From: Sphaerolaimus hirsutus
Taxonomy: Eukaryota; Nematoda; Chromadorea; Monhysterida; Sphaerolaimidae
Assembly (NCBI GenBank): GCA_964036195.1
Contig: OZ038452.1
Location: 10,410,704 to 10,474,703 of the forward strand
Reading direction: 5' to 3'
Length of the DNA stretch: 64,000 bases
Shown here: in pieces, positions 1 through 12,542 of the stretch
Numbering within the stretch: position 1 is the stretch's first letter
Layout: the number at the start of each line of letters is the position of its first letter
Made by a program: the position numbers and the translations under genes
Notes under the pieces: generated by a model
Databases searched by the model: none
Seen by the model: the letters and a program-made list of their open reading frames with translations, nothing else
Told to the model about the DNA's origin: nothing

Positions 1-120
1 GGCATTATTCAAGGCCAACTTTATAGAGGAGTTATTTGAGGGAGGTTATTCAATGTTCAGTTTTTCAAGTGGGGGTGGGGGTATTCAAAGTGGAATTTAT
101 TGAGGGCTCAATTGAGTAGC
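1..120. repeat. Remnant of a TA-flanked inverted-repeat element
   Basis: The stretch repeats degenerate versions of TTATTYGAGGG, the motif that fills the intact elements at 61376-61803 and 36226-36370. No CCGTA end is visible, so this is a decayed or edge-truncated copy. No gene is seen here. Confidence 0.4.
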
Positions 121-710
121 TGTTTCAATTTTGACAAAGAAACATGTAGGTTAGAGTTTTCTGCACTTTGTAAAAGTACCATGCAGAAACCATGTGCCTA
201 GTGATGGAAAAAGCGCCAGGTTTTAAGCGCCAAGCGCCAAAGGCGCCATGGCGCTTTTCCTGACCATGGCGCCAAGCGCCAATGGAGCCAGAGCATTTTA
301 GCGCCAAGCGCCAAATGCGCCAAGCGCCAATGGCGCCAGGAGGGTATGGCGCCAAGCACCAATGGTGCCAGTGCCAAAGTCAAAATGTGGTTTTATTAAG
401 TGGCACAATGTCCCAAACAGTATTTTCAGCTATCAATCCCTGGGAGGAGTGATGTGCTATCTACCGAACCCCTGAGAGGAACAAAATCCTGGATACCCCT
501 GACTCAGACGATAACCATAATGTAAAGATAAGTGTCCAAATACATATAAAATATAGATCACATAATAATCCTTGTCCTAATGTAACTCAGTCATTTTTTA
601 CATGTGTTCTGCATAACACAGATCACAAAATACAGTTAATTTACATCCTCTTTACACTCATTTTGGATGGGGGTATTTCCAGAGGGTATTATTTCCCCAG
701 CTTACTCAGA

Positions 711-1044
711 CCTGGTGGCAGTCCCAAGCCTTGTTAAGTAAAGTGTCAAATGTAAAATCAGTCAAATGCAAGGTAAAGTGTCAATTGTCATGAAAAGTAT
801 CAGATGTAAAGTCAAATCTAAAGTCAAGTCTCAACTGTGTATCAAAATCTTACTTTTGTATCCAAATCTTATTTTCCATATAAATACATGAATTATTATT
901 TGGATACAGAAAATAAGATTTGAATACTCAATTGACCCTTTACTTTACATTTGACACTTTGCATGACAATGGACACTTTACTTTGCATTTGACTTTACAT
1001 ATGACACTTTACATTATACTTTACAGGGTTTGGGACCACCCCTC
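711..1044. repeat. Palindromic CAGACCC-type repeat, copy 1
   Basis: The ends are imperfect inverted repeats (GGCAGTCCCAAGCC on the left, GGGTTTGGGACCACC on the right). The interior repeats AAAGTGTCAAATG-type units and their complements, with an inner palindrome built from GTATCCAAATCTTA. It belongs to the family that forms the introner-like intron at 18144-18329. Confidence 0.6.
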
Positions 1045-2266
1045 AGTATTTTTCATGTTGCCCCCTGGATGTGTTTCATATTTCATATATGGTGTATTCC
1101 CCCTTGAATAGCCCCGCCCCCTCAGAAACATCTGACAGAAAACATTCCCGGGGAATTGCTCGCCTATATATGATATTTATGAAATTATGTTGAGTATACC
1201 ATAATTCAGCAAAATTAATTCCGTTTTCTTGAAAATTCATGAATTAGATTGTTGATTTATCTGCATTATTGAATTTTGTATAATCATGGCTGGCGCTTTT
1301 TTGGTGCCATTTGTGATGAAGCCACTGAAGTTAGCGACCTCTGCCACCGATTCCAGCAACTCCAAGACCGTATTGAGTGACGGTCTTTAGAGTGGTTGGA
1401 TTTTCCTTGTAGCCAAACGTTCACAAACCTTGAACTCTCCTCTAAAAATTATTGTAAACCAGCAGTTCAAGTGTCTAATAAGAAAGTTGTAAAAAGTGAT
1501 TTTTCGTCAGCCACTGGAGGGATGGGTACATGTGGTAGGCGGTTTTTGGTGGGATACTATATTTATAGAGGATATTTCATGCTTATTTGACATTATAAAT
1601 CACTTTAGTGTTGAAACAACACAAAAGTGCTTATTTTTTAAAATTCAATTGGGTGCTGGACCTGTGTGGGACAGTAATGTTTTGATAAATTTTGGATGCT
1701 GCACCCCACACTGTGGTGAGCTGCCAAAAACCGCCTGGCCAGTGTAAAGTAGGGTAGCGGTGTTGGTGACACATCCCCAAAATTTTAGATTTATATCTGT
1801 CCCACAGCTGGAGGTACAGCACCCGCAGTGCAAGAAATCAGTGGGGGCTGGACCTGTGTGGGACACTAAAAAAGCGACGAGAATTTTTTGCACTTAGGGT
1901 GACCCACACTGTAGGGGGTCGCCGCGACCCCTCCAATTCAAGCGAAGTAGAGGGGGGTTGCGCCAATATCTACCCCAAGTTTCAGCTTCTGGCATGTCCT
2001 AGAACTGGAGATAGGACGTCAGAAGTAAAATAAATGATGGGGGGCCGGACTTGATCGGGAAGGTGTTTGTAAGCAGAGCAGGGTATGAATTAAGTATAAT
2101 AAACACTTCATAAAAATGTGTATTTGATAGTTGAGCAAATTGGGGTTTAATGAGGTAAATGAATGTCATAGTTGAAATTGGCATGAGATTCCATATATAA
2201 AACATGTCAAATATATATGTGAATAGATTATTGCGAAGTTCATTGAATATGTCTATGCCAAGGGCT

Positions 2267-2419
2267 ATGTAAAGTATATGCTAGTCAAATATGCAGGGCA
2301 CCATTTCTCTATTAGGACGCTCGTTCAAAGAAGGTATGTAAAGTAAAGTATATGCTAGTCAAATATGCAGGGCACCATTTCTCTATTAGGACACTCGTTC
2401 AAAGAAGGTATGTAAAGTA
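2267..2419. repeat. Direct tandem repeat, two ~75-bp units
   Basis: A unit starting ATGTAAAGTATATGCTAG and ending CGTTCAAAGAAGGT occurs twice in succession. The copies differ mainly by an extra AAGTA near the start and one base near the end (GACGCTC against GACACTC). This is a recent local duplication inside the GCGCC element. Confidence 0.85.
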
Positions 2420-3030
2420 AAGTAAAGAAAATATATTATAACAAGGTTTGATGCTTCCATTTTACATGTAACCATACAAATCTATATACATAATAATAAC
2501 CAGAAAATTATGGCGAGTCGAATGAGCCTAATTTTATATCCATAAACCTAATTATAACATAATTGACCTTTTAACCTGAATATTCTCAATAATCCTACAA
2601 TAACTTATAAGATACTTTCTTACTCAAATATTTTCCATGGAGAAATAATATAGTGTATGAAAACTGAAGATTAGTTGTGGTAAAATAATAAAGTGCATGA
2701 ATAGAAATAGTTTGTGCGGATAAATTACACAGTGCATGAAATAAATATGGACAAATTACTCCTAATTGTTACTTCTCTGTATTCTCTATCCATCCATTCC
2801 ACTACGGTCAACACACCATTTTAAATGCTGGTGCCAGGCGCCAATAGCGGCACCAGAAAATGGCGCCAAGCGCCAAAAGCACCATGGCGCTTTCTCAGAT
2901 GCGGGCGCCAAGCGCCAATGGCGCCAGAGCATTTTAGCGCCAAGTGCCAAAAGCGCCATGGCGCTTTTTGCTTTGGTGCTAGCGCCAGGCGCCAAAAGCG
3001 CCATGGCGCTTTTCCATCACTACATGTGCC

Positions 3031-4866
3031 TATTATGTTGGAGCAGAGTAAAACACATGCAAACATCAAATGCTCCACTTGATTAATCGAACATTGACTA
3101 CTCAATCGCATCAATGTGAACTTTTTCAATTTACAAGTGTGTCCCATTGCAAAATACAGTTTATGCCACAATAAATACCCCATTGTAAAAAACAATTGTA
3201 AGAATAATCTGTCACTTACATAGCCATTCAAAGTAATTATTGCTGTGCACCACAGATCATCATAAATCACAATCTCAATCATTTGGAGATCAAAAAATGT
3301 TTCTGCAGGCCATATGCAAAATAATAATAGTGTGTAAACTAGAAATGGGCATAGACCACATGCTGGGGGCACTCCCAGACCCTTTAAAAGACCCTGTAAA
3401 GTGTCAAAGACCCTGTAAAATGTCATGTGTCATGTAAAACCCTGTAAAGCGTCATGTGTCATGTAAAAGACCCAGTTAGTTGTCAAATGTCATGTAAGAG
3501 ACCCTGTAAAGTACTATGTGTATCCAAATCTTTTGTTTTTGTATCCAAATCTTATGTTTTTGCATCCAAATCTTATGTAAACGGTAAGATTTGGATACAA
3601 AAACATAAGATTTGGATATGATAAGAAAATATTTGGATACACATGACACTTTACAGGGTATTTTACATGACACATGACATTTTACAGGGTCTTTGAAATT
3701 TTTCAGGGTCTTTTACAGGGTCTAGGAATGGCAGCTGAGAATCAGAACATAAATATGGAAGCTCCAGGTGATTATGATCATTTTAAGTGTTTATTGGTGA
3801 AAATCGGTTGAGAAATGGCTGAGATATTGAGTTCTGAAATTGCATGCATTTTCATTCAACTGGATCAAATCAGCATATGAAATTTACAAATCACTAATCC
3901 AACCACAAAAATTGAATCTGCACGCTGTCCTGGTGATTTTAAGTGTTGACCAATCCAAAACAGCCCATAAATGACCAACTTTTTAAGCTTCAAAATCAAT
4001 GTCCAGATTAGGCATACAAAATGAACACCTTTGTATAGACCCCCCTTATCTCAGGACTGGGGGATTATTTGAGCAAACAATAATTTTTGGTCATAGCCCA
4101 GACCCCAAACCCCAACATACTTTAATGACATCAAAATCGGCCAATGTACAACAGCATGTAAAAAGTCCCTGGACAGTGTTTGCCGTTCGCTATGGTCATA
4201 AAATCGTAACACGTTGATATATAAGGTGTTTTGAATTTTCATCCAAAATTTCACCCATCTAGCTCCACCCACTGCGGAACTGTGGGGGTTACAATTTCGG
4301 TCATTTTGTACTGATGAACACATGGTGCTCTAGCTCAACGCTGCTTTAAGTTGTGATCATGAAACTTTGGCTAGTGTAAGCCACCAGTGTTGGCAATGTG
4401 CCAGCACTAAAAAACATTATCTATGATATCATCAGCCTATATCATCATTTTGCATGCACACTGCTGTTGAACACAGGTAATGTGTCCAGTACAGATTAGT
4501 AATGAAACACAAATGAAATTCAATTGACATAATTATTTACTGCACACTTCAAAACAACATTAAAATCACTGCAATAGAATATGATCTCAGATGATTACCA
4601 AAACATCCATCACAGTTCCCACGTTTCTTGCACATCACCCTGATTTGCATATTAATTTTAATAAACTTATCCATAAGTTTTCCATAACTTATTTGTGTGC
4701 GGATTCAAAGGTGATCCACCTGTTGATCACATTTTTTCATTCGAATGACGATCATGACAAATGGACCTTGTAATGTCCAAAAATTCTCTTTGTACCGAAA
4801 AAATAACTGATAAAAATACTGACAAAAACCACAAAGCATCAAAAAGTGCCATAAATATTTGTGTGG
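3031..4866. other. Intergenic, one palindromic repeat, no gene seen
   Basis: Apart from the palindromic CAGACCC-type repeat at 3362-3737, I see no coding signal, RNA gene or transposon end. Open frames are short and look random. Confidence 0.5.
3362..3737. repeat. Palindromic CAGACCC-type repeat, copy 2
   Basis: The left end reads GGGCACTCCCAGACCC and the right end GGGTCTAGGAATGGCAG, an imperfect inverted pair. Between them, ACCCTGTAAAGTGTCA units run inwards on both sides. The centre is a palindrome of GTATCCAAATCTTATG units. It is a hairpin-forming sequence without coding content. Confidence 0.65.
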
Positions 4867-4874
4867 TACTGGGG

Positions 4875-5970
4875 TAGTGATGTAAAAAGCGCCGGAGTTT
4901 TGGCGCCAAGCGCCAAAAGCGCCATGGCGCTTTTCCATGTCCGGCGCCAAGCGCCAATGGCGCCAGACGATTTTAGCACCAAGCGCCAAAAGCGCCATGG
5001 CGCTTTTCCAGACCGTAGCGCCAAACGCCAATGGCGCCAGAGAGCAATGGCGCCAAGCGCCAATAGCGCCAGCGCCAAGAATTTGTCGGCCGATTGCTGA
5101 TTATGTATTTACATGTATTTTGTATATGGATTGAACTGGATGCTAAACACACAAAGCTGTTCCTCCATTTGTTGAACGATACATGCAAATTTGTGCACCA
5201 ACTTTACCCGCAGTGAGGGATAAAAGCAAAGTAAAAAAGTATACCGTGAAGGACATTTTGGTTTTTGCCCAGTTCTGATAAGCATCCCAAAAATGAGCAC
5301 CTTTCAGAAGATATAATTTATGAAAATTGTGAAAATCTCTGAAAAGCTCCAAAAATGTTATTTACCTATCTGGAAAAACCCACAACATTTATGAGTAGCG
5401 AAATTCGGGAATTTTATTTTTCTTATAATTGAAACATATAAATCTCCAACATTTTTTACATTCCTTAATGTGATAAGCATTGATTTTTTGAGCAGTATAG
5501 GATTTTTTATTTTTAAATTTTGGCCAGTATTTTCCAGAGACATTGAATTATAGTTTCTATTTGAGAGACTTTCGGGGTGAATTACCTAAGTTTCAATGGA
5601 TGAAATCTGCTATTTATTTATCAATGGAAAACGGATATGTGATGAACCATAACTGTTAGGTGAATCCGAATATATTGGATTGAACAAAAAACAACAATTA
5701 TTTCATATTTTGATGGCATATTTGATGCCATCCGTTGAAAATGTACATAGATAGTATGGCGCTTTTCTGGCGCTTTTAAAAGTGTTAGCGCCAAAGCGCC
5801 AATGGCGCCACGGAATTATAGCGCCAAGCGCCAAAAGTGCCATGGCGCTATTGAAGGTCTTGGCGCCAAGCGTTAATGGCGCCACGGCAAAAAGGCGCCA
5901 AAAGCGCCATGGCGCTTTTTGGTTTGGCGCTAGCGCCAGGCGCCAGCGCCATGGCGCTTTTACATCACTA
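4875..5970. mobile_element. GCGCC-type hAT-like element 2
   Basis: The left end is TAGTGATGTAAAAAGCGCC and the right end GGCGCTTTTACATCACTA, with an 8-bp duplication TACTGGGG at 4867-4874 and 5971-5978. The left array (4890-5080) and right array (5756-5955) consist of GCGCCAAGCGCCAA and AAGCGCCATGGCGCTT units. The ~670-bp middle is AT-rich and has no recognisable gene. Confidence 0.93.
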
Positions 5971-6379
5971 TACTGGGGCCAAACGACCCCGGTCGGGGAC
6001 CAAAATTTGTTGTATACCGAAAAAAAAATTTCTCACCGGGGTCGTTTGGCCCCGACCGGGGACAATAACCACAAAGCATCAAAAAGTGCCATAAATTTTT
6101 GTGTGGTACCGGGGCCAAACGACCCCGGTCGGGGACCAAAATTTGATGTATACTGAAAAAAAAATTTTCTCACCGGGGTCGTTTGGCCCCGACCGGGGAC
6201 ATTTCAATATTGCCGGGGACCGGACCCCGGCAAGATTACATGCACTATAGAAAAATACAGTGATAACCAAAAAAAATAGCGTTAAAAATTCTCTTTGTAC
6301 CGAAAAAATAACTGATAAAAATACTGACAAAAACCACAAAGCATCAAAAAGTGCCATAAATATTTGTGTGGTACTGGGG

Positions 6380-7466
6380 TAGTGATGTAAAAAGCGCCGG
6401 AGTTTTGGCGCCAAGCGCCAAAAGCGCCATGGCGCTTTTCCATGTCCGGCGCCAAGCGCCAATGGCGCCAGACGATTTTAGCGCCAAGCGCCATGGCGCT
6501 TTTCCAGACCGTAGCGCCAAACGCCAATGGCGCCAGAGAGCAATGGCGCCAAGCGCCAATAGCGCCAGCGCCAAGAATTTGTCAGCCGATTGCTGATTAT
6601 GTATTTACATGTATTTTGTATATGGATTGAACTGGATGCTAAACACACAAAGCTGTTCCTCCATTTGTTGAACAATACATGAAAATTTGTGCACCAAATT
6701 TACCCGCAGTGAGGGATAAAAGCAAAGTATAAAAGTATACCATGAAGGACATTTTGGTTTTTGCCCAGTTCTGATAAGCATCCCAAAAATGAGCACCTTT
6801 CAGAAGATATAATTTATGAAAATTGTGAAAATCTCTGAAAAGCTCCAAAAATGTTATTTACCTATCTGGAAAAACCCACAACATTTATGAGTAGCGAAAT
6901 TCGGGAATTTTATTTTTCTTATAATTGAAACATATAAATCTCCAACATTTTTTACATTCCTTAATGTGATAAGCATTGATTTTTTGAGCAGTATAGGATT
7001 TTTTATTTTTAAACTTTGGCCAGTATTTTAAGGAGACATTGAATTATAGTTTCTATTTGAGAGACTTTCGGGGTGAATTACCTAAGTTTCAATGGATGAA
7101 ATCTGCTATTTATTTATCAATGGAAAACGGATATGTGATGAAGCATAACTGTTAGGTGAATCCGAATATATTGGATTGAACAAAAAACAACAATTATTTC
7201 ATATTTTGATGGCATATTTGATGCCATCCGTTGAAAATGTACATAGATGGTATGGCGCTTTTCTGGCGCTTTTAAAAGTGTTAGCGCCAAAGCGCCAATG
7301 GCGCCACGGAATTATAGCGCCAAGCGCCAAAAGCGCCATGGCGCTATTGAAGGTCTTGGCGCCAAGCGCCAATGGCGCCACGGCAAAAAGGCGCCAAAAG
7401 CACCATGGCGCTTTTTGGTTTGGCGCTAGCGCCAGGCGCCAGCGCCATGGCGCTTTTACATCACTA
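6380..7466. mobile_element. GCGCC-type hAT-like element 3 (duplicate of element 2)
   Basis: It has the same ends, the same TACTGGGG flanks (6372-6379, 7467-7474) and the same interior as element 2. It is slightly shorter through loss of array units. It arose by duplication of the whole block, not by a new insertion. Confidence 0.92.
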
Positions 7467-8068
7467 TACTGGGGCCAAACGACCCTGGTCGTTTGGCCAA
7501 AATTTTGTTGTATAACGAAAAAAAAATTTCTCACCGGGGTCGTTTGGCCCCGACCGGGGACAATAACCACAAAGCATCAAAAAGTGCCATAAATTTTCGT
7601 GTGGTACCGGGGCCAAACGACCCCGGTCGGGGACCAAAATTTTTTGTATACTGAAAAAAAATTTTTCTCACCGGGGTCGTTTGGCCCCGACTGGGGACAT
7701 TTCGATATTGCCGGGGACCGGACCCCGGCAAGATTACATGCACTATAGAAAAATACAGTGATAACCAAAAAAAATAGCATTAAAAAAATAAGAACCGCTT
7801 ATCGCCCTGAGCTGAAATTTTGCATGCACACTCACTACATGCAGGAGTACATGCATGCAAAAATTCAGACAAATCGAACAAAAATTTGACACTCCACCAA
7901 CGAAAATACATCAGAGCATGTAACCATCTTGCGAAAATTTTGTGCATGCTAATTTGGTGATAACACCTAATTAACATGCAAATAACACATAGACACCAAT
8001 TATCAACTTTTGAAAAAATTTATTTTTTGCCGGGTCCCAGTCCCCGGCCGGGACCTGTGTAAATAGCC

Positions 8069-8330
8069 AAAATAAAATACAATTTTAATAAAAATAAAAT
8101 ACAATTTTAATAAAAATAAAATACAATTTTAGTAAAAAGAATTTTACTTAAATCAATCCTGGTCACGAACTAAAATAAAAAATAAAAATAAAATAAAAAT
8201 AAAATGAAAAATTGAAGAATAAAATAAAAATAAAATGGAAAATTGAAGAATAAAATAAAAATAAAATACAATTTTCATAAAAATAAAATAAAATTTTAGT
8301 AAAATAAATTTTACTAAAACCAACCCTGCC
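8069..8330. repeat. Degenerate CAGGGTTGG-family element
   Basis: The stretch is made of AAAATAAAATACAATTTT units and ends ACCAACCCTG, the right terminus of the intact elements at 11503-12534 and 36876-37941. No left terminus is recognisable. Confidence 0.55.
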
Positions 8331-8344
8331 CACAACTTTATACT

Positions 8345-9535
8345 GGCTGGGGAAGGTCGGCGACCCACCTGAGTGTGGGCCGCCGTATACATGAACTTTT
8401 GTTTTTGAAAAAATCGCCGTTCACGCGAGGTCCGGCACCCCGTGTTTTTACAGTGTAACGAACTGCCAATCTAAATTGGGGGAAATTGATCAAAACTTTG
8501 AAGGGGTGTACACGACACCCCCACTACTTTTCACCGAAGGTTGAGCCCCCTGGCGACCCCCTTAAGAGTGGACTGCTGGAAAATAGAATGATATTTTTGA
8601 AAATTCACTGACCAGGTTTGGCACTGGATGGCAAAAATAAAAATTACATAAGAATGTCCCTTAGAGGACAATGTATACCACTGTAAAAAGTGTGTATTCA
8701 AAAAGCAAAGTTTAAAACAAAAATTTGATCTGGTACAAAAGTGTATTCGACACCCATACACAAGTTCCAAATTAAAATTCGATTTAAGTCAAATATTTAA
8801 TACACACTTTTAAAGCTGGTTTACAATGTCCTCTAGGAGATGATTTAGGGTAAAACTTTGTGTAAACAACATTGCCCCAAAAATCAACCATATAGGTGAT
8901 TTGATCGGGGTCAACACAAAATCTGTCCCACAAGGCAAATTTTGTTCCTGGAATGATGTCATCGATGACATCATTACAGCGACCCCCATTGGAACTCCTC
9001 CATGGTTGATTTTTGGGGCAATGTTATTTTATGGGCAATTTTTACCTTAAATTATCTCCTAGAGGACATTGTAAACCAGCTTTAAAAGTGTGTACGAAAT
9101 ATTTGACTTAAATCAAAATTTAATCTGGTACTTGTGTATGGGTGTATGTTGAATACACTTTTGTACCAGATCAAATTTTCATTTTAAAATTAGCTTTTTG
9201 AATACACACTTTTTACAGTGGTATACATTGTCCTCTAAGGCACATTCTAATGCAATTTTTATTTTTGCTGTCCAGTGCCAAACATGGACAGCGAATTCCC
9301 AAAAATATCATTTTATTTTCCAGTAATCAACTCTTAACGGGGGTCGCCAGGGAGCTCAACCTTCCGTGAAAAGTAGTGGGGGTGTCGGGTACACCCCCTC
9401 AAAATTTCGATCAATTTCCCCCAACGGTTTTAGATTGGCAGCCCGTTAGACTGTAAAAACACGGCGTGAACGGCGATTTTTGCAAAAAAATATTCATGTA
9501 TACGGCGGCCCACACTCAGGTGGGTCGCCGGGGCC
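8345..9535. repeat. Large fold-back (inverted) repeat, arms about 550 bp
   Basis: The left arm (about 8356-8935) and right arm (about 9003-9534) are reverse complements with scattered mismatches. For example, GACCCACCTGAGTGTGGGCC near the left edge mirrors GGCCCACACTCAGGTGGGTC near the right edge. The centre, at 8952-8975, is a perfect 24-base palindrome containing TGATGTCATCGATGACATCA. No coding capacity was recognised. It resembles a fold-back transposon or an inverted duplication; no target duplication was identified. Confidence 0.9.
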
Positions 9536-10534
9536 CCCCTGCCGTGTATAGTCGAAGGGGGGTTTAGAGTATATTCCCTCAAAATTTCAAATTTTTACCC
9601 CCCTAGAACCGGAGTTATAGGCTCCGGAACCGACTCAACTTTTGGTTGCCGGACCTGGCGTGTCCCCTGTTTATATCTATGCTTGCATTCATATTTATGT
9701 ACTTCGTATGTACTTCTTTATTAAAATGCGAGTCGAAAGAGGGAGCCATGTAGCCAAAAAAATTTATTGTAAATATACACCCATGACGAAAAATACTCAA
9801 TTTACTCGAAAATACTCAAAAATACATATATTTTTACACAATTTTACCCAAGTACTGGGTAAAAACGATGTAGGTATTTTACCCAGGTATTTTTTGAACA
9901 TGGGAAAAAATGAAAGTATTTACCGGTACCGGTACTTTTGAAAAAGTTCGGTACTTATATTTAACAACTCTGGCGGTGGTAAAATGGTGCATAAATACTC
10001 TCCATCCACCCCACGGGTCTGTCCTGCTGTGTGAATGTGTTCCACGAGTTTCTAACAAATGCTAACATCTCCATCATGCTAACCTGTACAGATATATTTT
10101 AGTCATGTGAGTCATGTACTTATAGAAGTTGATAAAATGAGTCCCAAAAATCAATTCAGAGAAAACCGCGTTTTTAATATCATTTCGAATTTTCAATCAC
10201 ATTTCAATTCGATGGCGATATAAAAATCGATACAAAATTGATGGATGCAAAAAATTACCAGACGGAGTTCAGTAAAGTGTAAACAACTTCATGTTTTGTC
10301 CGGGCACTATCCGGATCGGTTATGCAACATTTGCATGAAAAGTGTGCAGCCAGCAGACTATAACTGTATCATTTTGCAAGAATGTTTACCAGATCTCTCA
10401 CGGCAGCAGACTTAAGAGCGTCGAAACTCTTGCATAAATAGCGCAAATAACGACAAAAAAATGTCGCTGAGCAAGTGGCAAAGCAAAGCACTTTGGCTTT
10501 ACCGCTAATGGGAAGCGATAGGCGCTCTTAAATA
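9536..10534. other. Intergenic, no gene seen; one hAT-like right end
   Basis: The sequence near 9830-9972 contains TTACCCAAGTACTGGGTAAA and ends TTAACAACTCTG, the right terminus of the CAGAGTTG family (44004-44789). Its left end was not found. The remainder shows no gene or RNA. Confidence 0.4.
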
Positions 10535-11065
10535 CCGTATTACCTCGAATTGACCCCCCCTTAAATAAACCCCCCTCGAAGTACCCCCGCCCTAAAATTT
10601 CGCTGAGGAAATAATAACCCCCCATCCCCTCGAAATACCCCCACCCAAGTTGATTGTAAAGAGAATGTACACAACAAATACTGCAGTTTGTGATCTGTAT
10701 GATGCACAACACACGTTGAAACCAATGACTGAGTGAGTGACGTTAGGGCAGGGTTTATGTTTATATACGGTTGTATACATCTATAAACACATAAACATCT
10801 ATGTACGTATTTCCTCGAAATAACCCCCCCCCCCCCTCCTTTAACCCCGCTCAAAATTTCCACTCTGAAAAAATACCCCCCCCCCCCGGGTGGTAATTCG
10901 AGGAAATACGGTTATTGTTTTTTCCTATGTCTCAGTACGTGGAATTTCACAAAATTTCTGGCGAAATATTAGACCCCCTAAATAAGCCCCCCTCGAATAA
11001 ACCCCGCCCCCTGAAAATTTGCTTGCTAAATAATACATCCCTGGGGGTATTTCGGGGTGATACGG
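10535..11065. mobile_element. CCGTATT-type (TA-flanked) element cluster
   Basis: It begins TA-CCGTATTACCTCGAATTG and ends GGTGATACGG-TA. Both sides hold many CGAAATACCCCC or CGAATTAACCCC units. A second, inner pair of ends (about 10805-10912) suggests one element inserted in another. TA flanks and this size fit mariner/Tc1-type MITEs. No transposase is present. Confidence 0.75.
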
Positions 11066-11109
11066 TATACATAAACGCTGCGCAAAACAACGCTAAGCGC
11101 AAGAGCACA

Positions 11110-11343
11110 ATGGAGCCTTTTCTAAGCAAACCGCCACATCTAAATGACGACAAAATTGCCGCGTTTACATCACTATTAATCGCGGTTACAATCAATCTCT
11201 CCGCAGCGTCGGATTTTCAAAGTGGCCTCTTGGAAAAAGAAGAATTTTCGGTTGTGCGCAAAACATTAGTGGTGAATAGGCCGCGCGACCGCCTCGCGAC
11301 TGTAATCTTTTTGCGTTCGTACCATGCCGTGTTGCAGATGTAA
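11110..11343 (+). CDS. Unrecognised 77-codon open frame
   Basis: I do not recognise this protein. The frame starts ATGGAGCCTTTTCTAAGC, lies in less repetitive and more GC-rich sequence than its surroundings, and ends at a TAA. It has a mildly hydrophobic stretch (FTSLLIAVTINLS) and a basic C-terminal half. It sits between two MITEs and could be a lone exon, a remnant of a transposon interior, or chance. No splice partners were identified. Confidence 0.2.
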   Translation: MEPFLSKPPHLNDDKIAAFTSLLIAVTINLSAASDFQSGLLEKEEFSVVRKTLVVNRPRDRLATVIFLRSYHAVLQM

Positions 11344-11502
11344 ATTTAAATTGGGGATGTAAATTTTCGTTCCACGGTCATACATCAACCAAAGGAACGA
11401 TATTAATACTGCCGCTGGTTGTACGCACTACGCACTACAAAAGTTCGACGCCAGAAACATCACTCAGATTAAGGTTTATGTGATGTGGTAATTCCTCACG
11501 GC

Positions 11503-12534
11503 CAGGGTTGGCAAAATCTCAGAAAAAAATAAAAATAAAATAAAAATAAAATGGAATATTCAAGAATAAAATAAAATAAAATAAAATGGAAAATTTAAGA
11601 ATAAAAATAAAAATTGTATAAAAATTCGAATTTTTGTAAAATTTTTGTAAAATTGTATAAAAATTCATATTTTTGTAAAATTGTATAAAAATTCATATTT
11701 TTTTGTAAAATTTTGTCTCATTGCTTGAGTTTCTACCTGTTTATTCATGGATCTGGGTCCCAAGTGTAAAGTGTCAAATGTCATGTAAAATGTCATGCAA
11801 AGTGTCAATTGTCATGACAAATGTAAGGTTAAGTGTAAATTGTCATGACATGTAAAAAAATAAAGTATCAATTGTCAAGCAAATTGTGTCCAAATCTTAT
11901 GTTTTATATCTAAATATTATGTTTTGTATCCAAATTATGTTGTTGTTGAATCCAAATCTTATGTGAACATTTGGATACAAAACCATAAGATTTGGATACA
12001 AAACATACTATGCAGACAAAAACACAAGATTTGGATACACAATTGCCACTTTGCTTGAAATTTGACATGACACTAGACATTTTGCATGACAATTGACACT
12101 TTACTTTACATTTGTCATGACAATTGACAAATTGCATTACATTTTACAAATGTGCCCAGCACACTCCACTAGTCCTTCTACTGAAAATGCAAACCATTCT
12201 TATCAATAATTGTAACTTTACACTTGCAGCTAGCTAACAATACATACTGCATGCAACTTTTGAAAAGTAAGGGAAAAATTTGTCACAGGTTTTTCATGTA
12301 TAGGTCTAATTATAACATTTTTCTGGCCTTGCATGCATGATTCTGATTTTTTGTAAAATTTTTGTACAATTTTTGTACAATTTTTGTAAAATGTGTCATT
12401 TTATTTTATTAATGACTTTTGGGAATAAAATAAAATAAAATAAAATGAAACAAGAATAAAATAAAAATAAAATAAAATTTTTATACAATTTTTATACAAT
12501 TTTACTAAAATGAATTTTTATAAAACCAACCCTG
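11503..12534. mobile_element. CAGGGTTGG-family hAT-like element 1
   Basis: The ends are CAGGGTTGGCAAAATC and ACCAACCCTG, with an 8-bp duplication CTCACGGC (11495-11502, 12535-12542). Beneath the ends lie AATAAAATAAAAT and ATTTTTGTAAAATTG arrays. The middle (about 11751-12165) is a palindromic TGTCATGACA/GTATCCAAATC repeat of the CAGACCC family. The same composite occurs in opposite orientation at 36876-37941, so the palindrome travels inside the element. Confidence 0.93.
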
Positions 12535-12542
12535 CTCACGGC

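Larger units (their letters stand above)
199..3022. mobile_element. GCGCC-type hAT-like element 1, 2.8 kb
   Basis: The left end reads TAGTGATGGAAAAAGCGCC and the right end is its complement, finishing CCATCACTA. Both ends are flanked by the same 8 bases, CATGTGCC (191-198 and 3023-3030). Terminal arrays of GCGCCAAGCGCC-like units lie at about 215-380 and 2830-3015. The interior holds no recognisable gene. It contains a palindromic CAGACCC-type repeat (711-1044), a stretch at 1400-2060 in which GCTGGACCTGTGTGGGACA occurs twice (near 1653 and 1846), and a tandem repeat at 2267-2419. The 8-bp duplication and YARNG ends fit hAT transposons. No transposase is present, so it would need one supplied in trans. 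The long open frames across the arrays are products of the repeat. Confidence 0.85.
4771..7780. repeat. Tandem duplication of a 1.5-kb block (period about 1505 bp)
   Basis: 4771-6275 and 6276-7780 are near-identical direct copies. Each holds a GCGCC element (4875-5970, 6380-7466), then GGGGTCGTTTGGCCCCG palindromes and a CCGGGGACCGGACCCCGG motif. Both GCGCC elements have the same flanking octamer TACTGGGG, so one insertion happened first and the block was then duplicated. The host sequence appears to be another inverted-repeat element built from CCCGACCGGGGAC units. A related end lies near 8028-8056, but I could not define its outer limits. Confidence 0.9.

Noticed and set aside
10398-10863. 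Minus-strand open frames over the CCGTATT element (GGGYFEG-type glycine-rich proteins)
   Set aside because: They are translations of CGAAATACCCCC repeats; identical-looking peptides appear wherever this MITE occurs.
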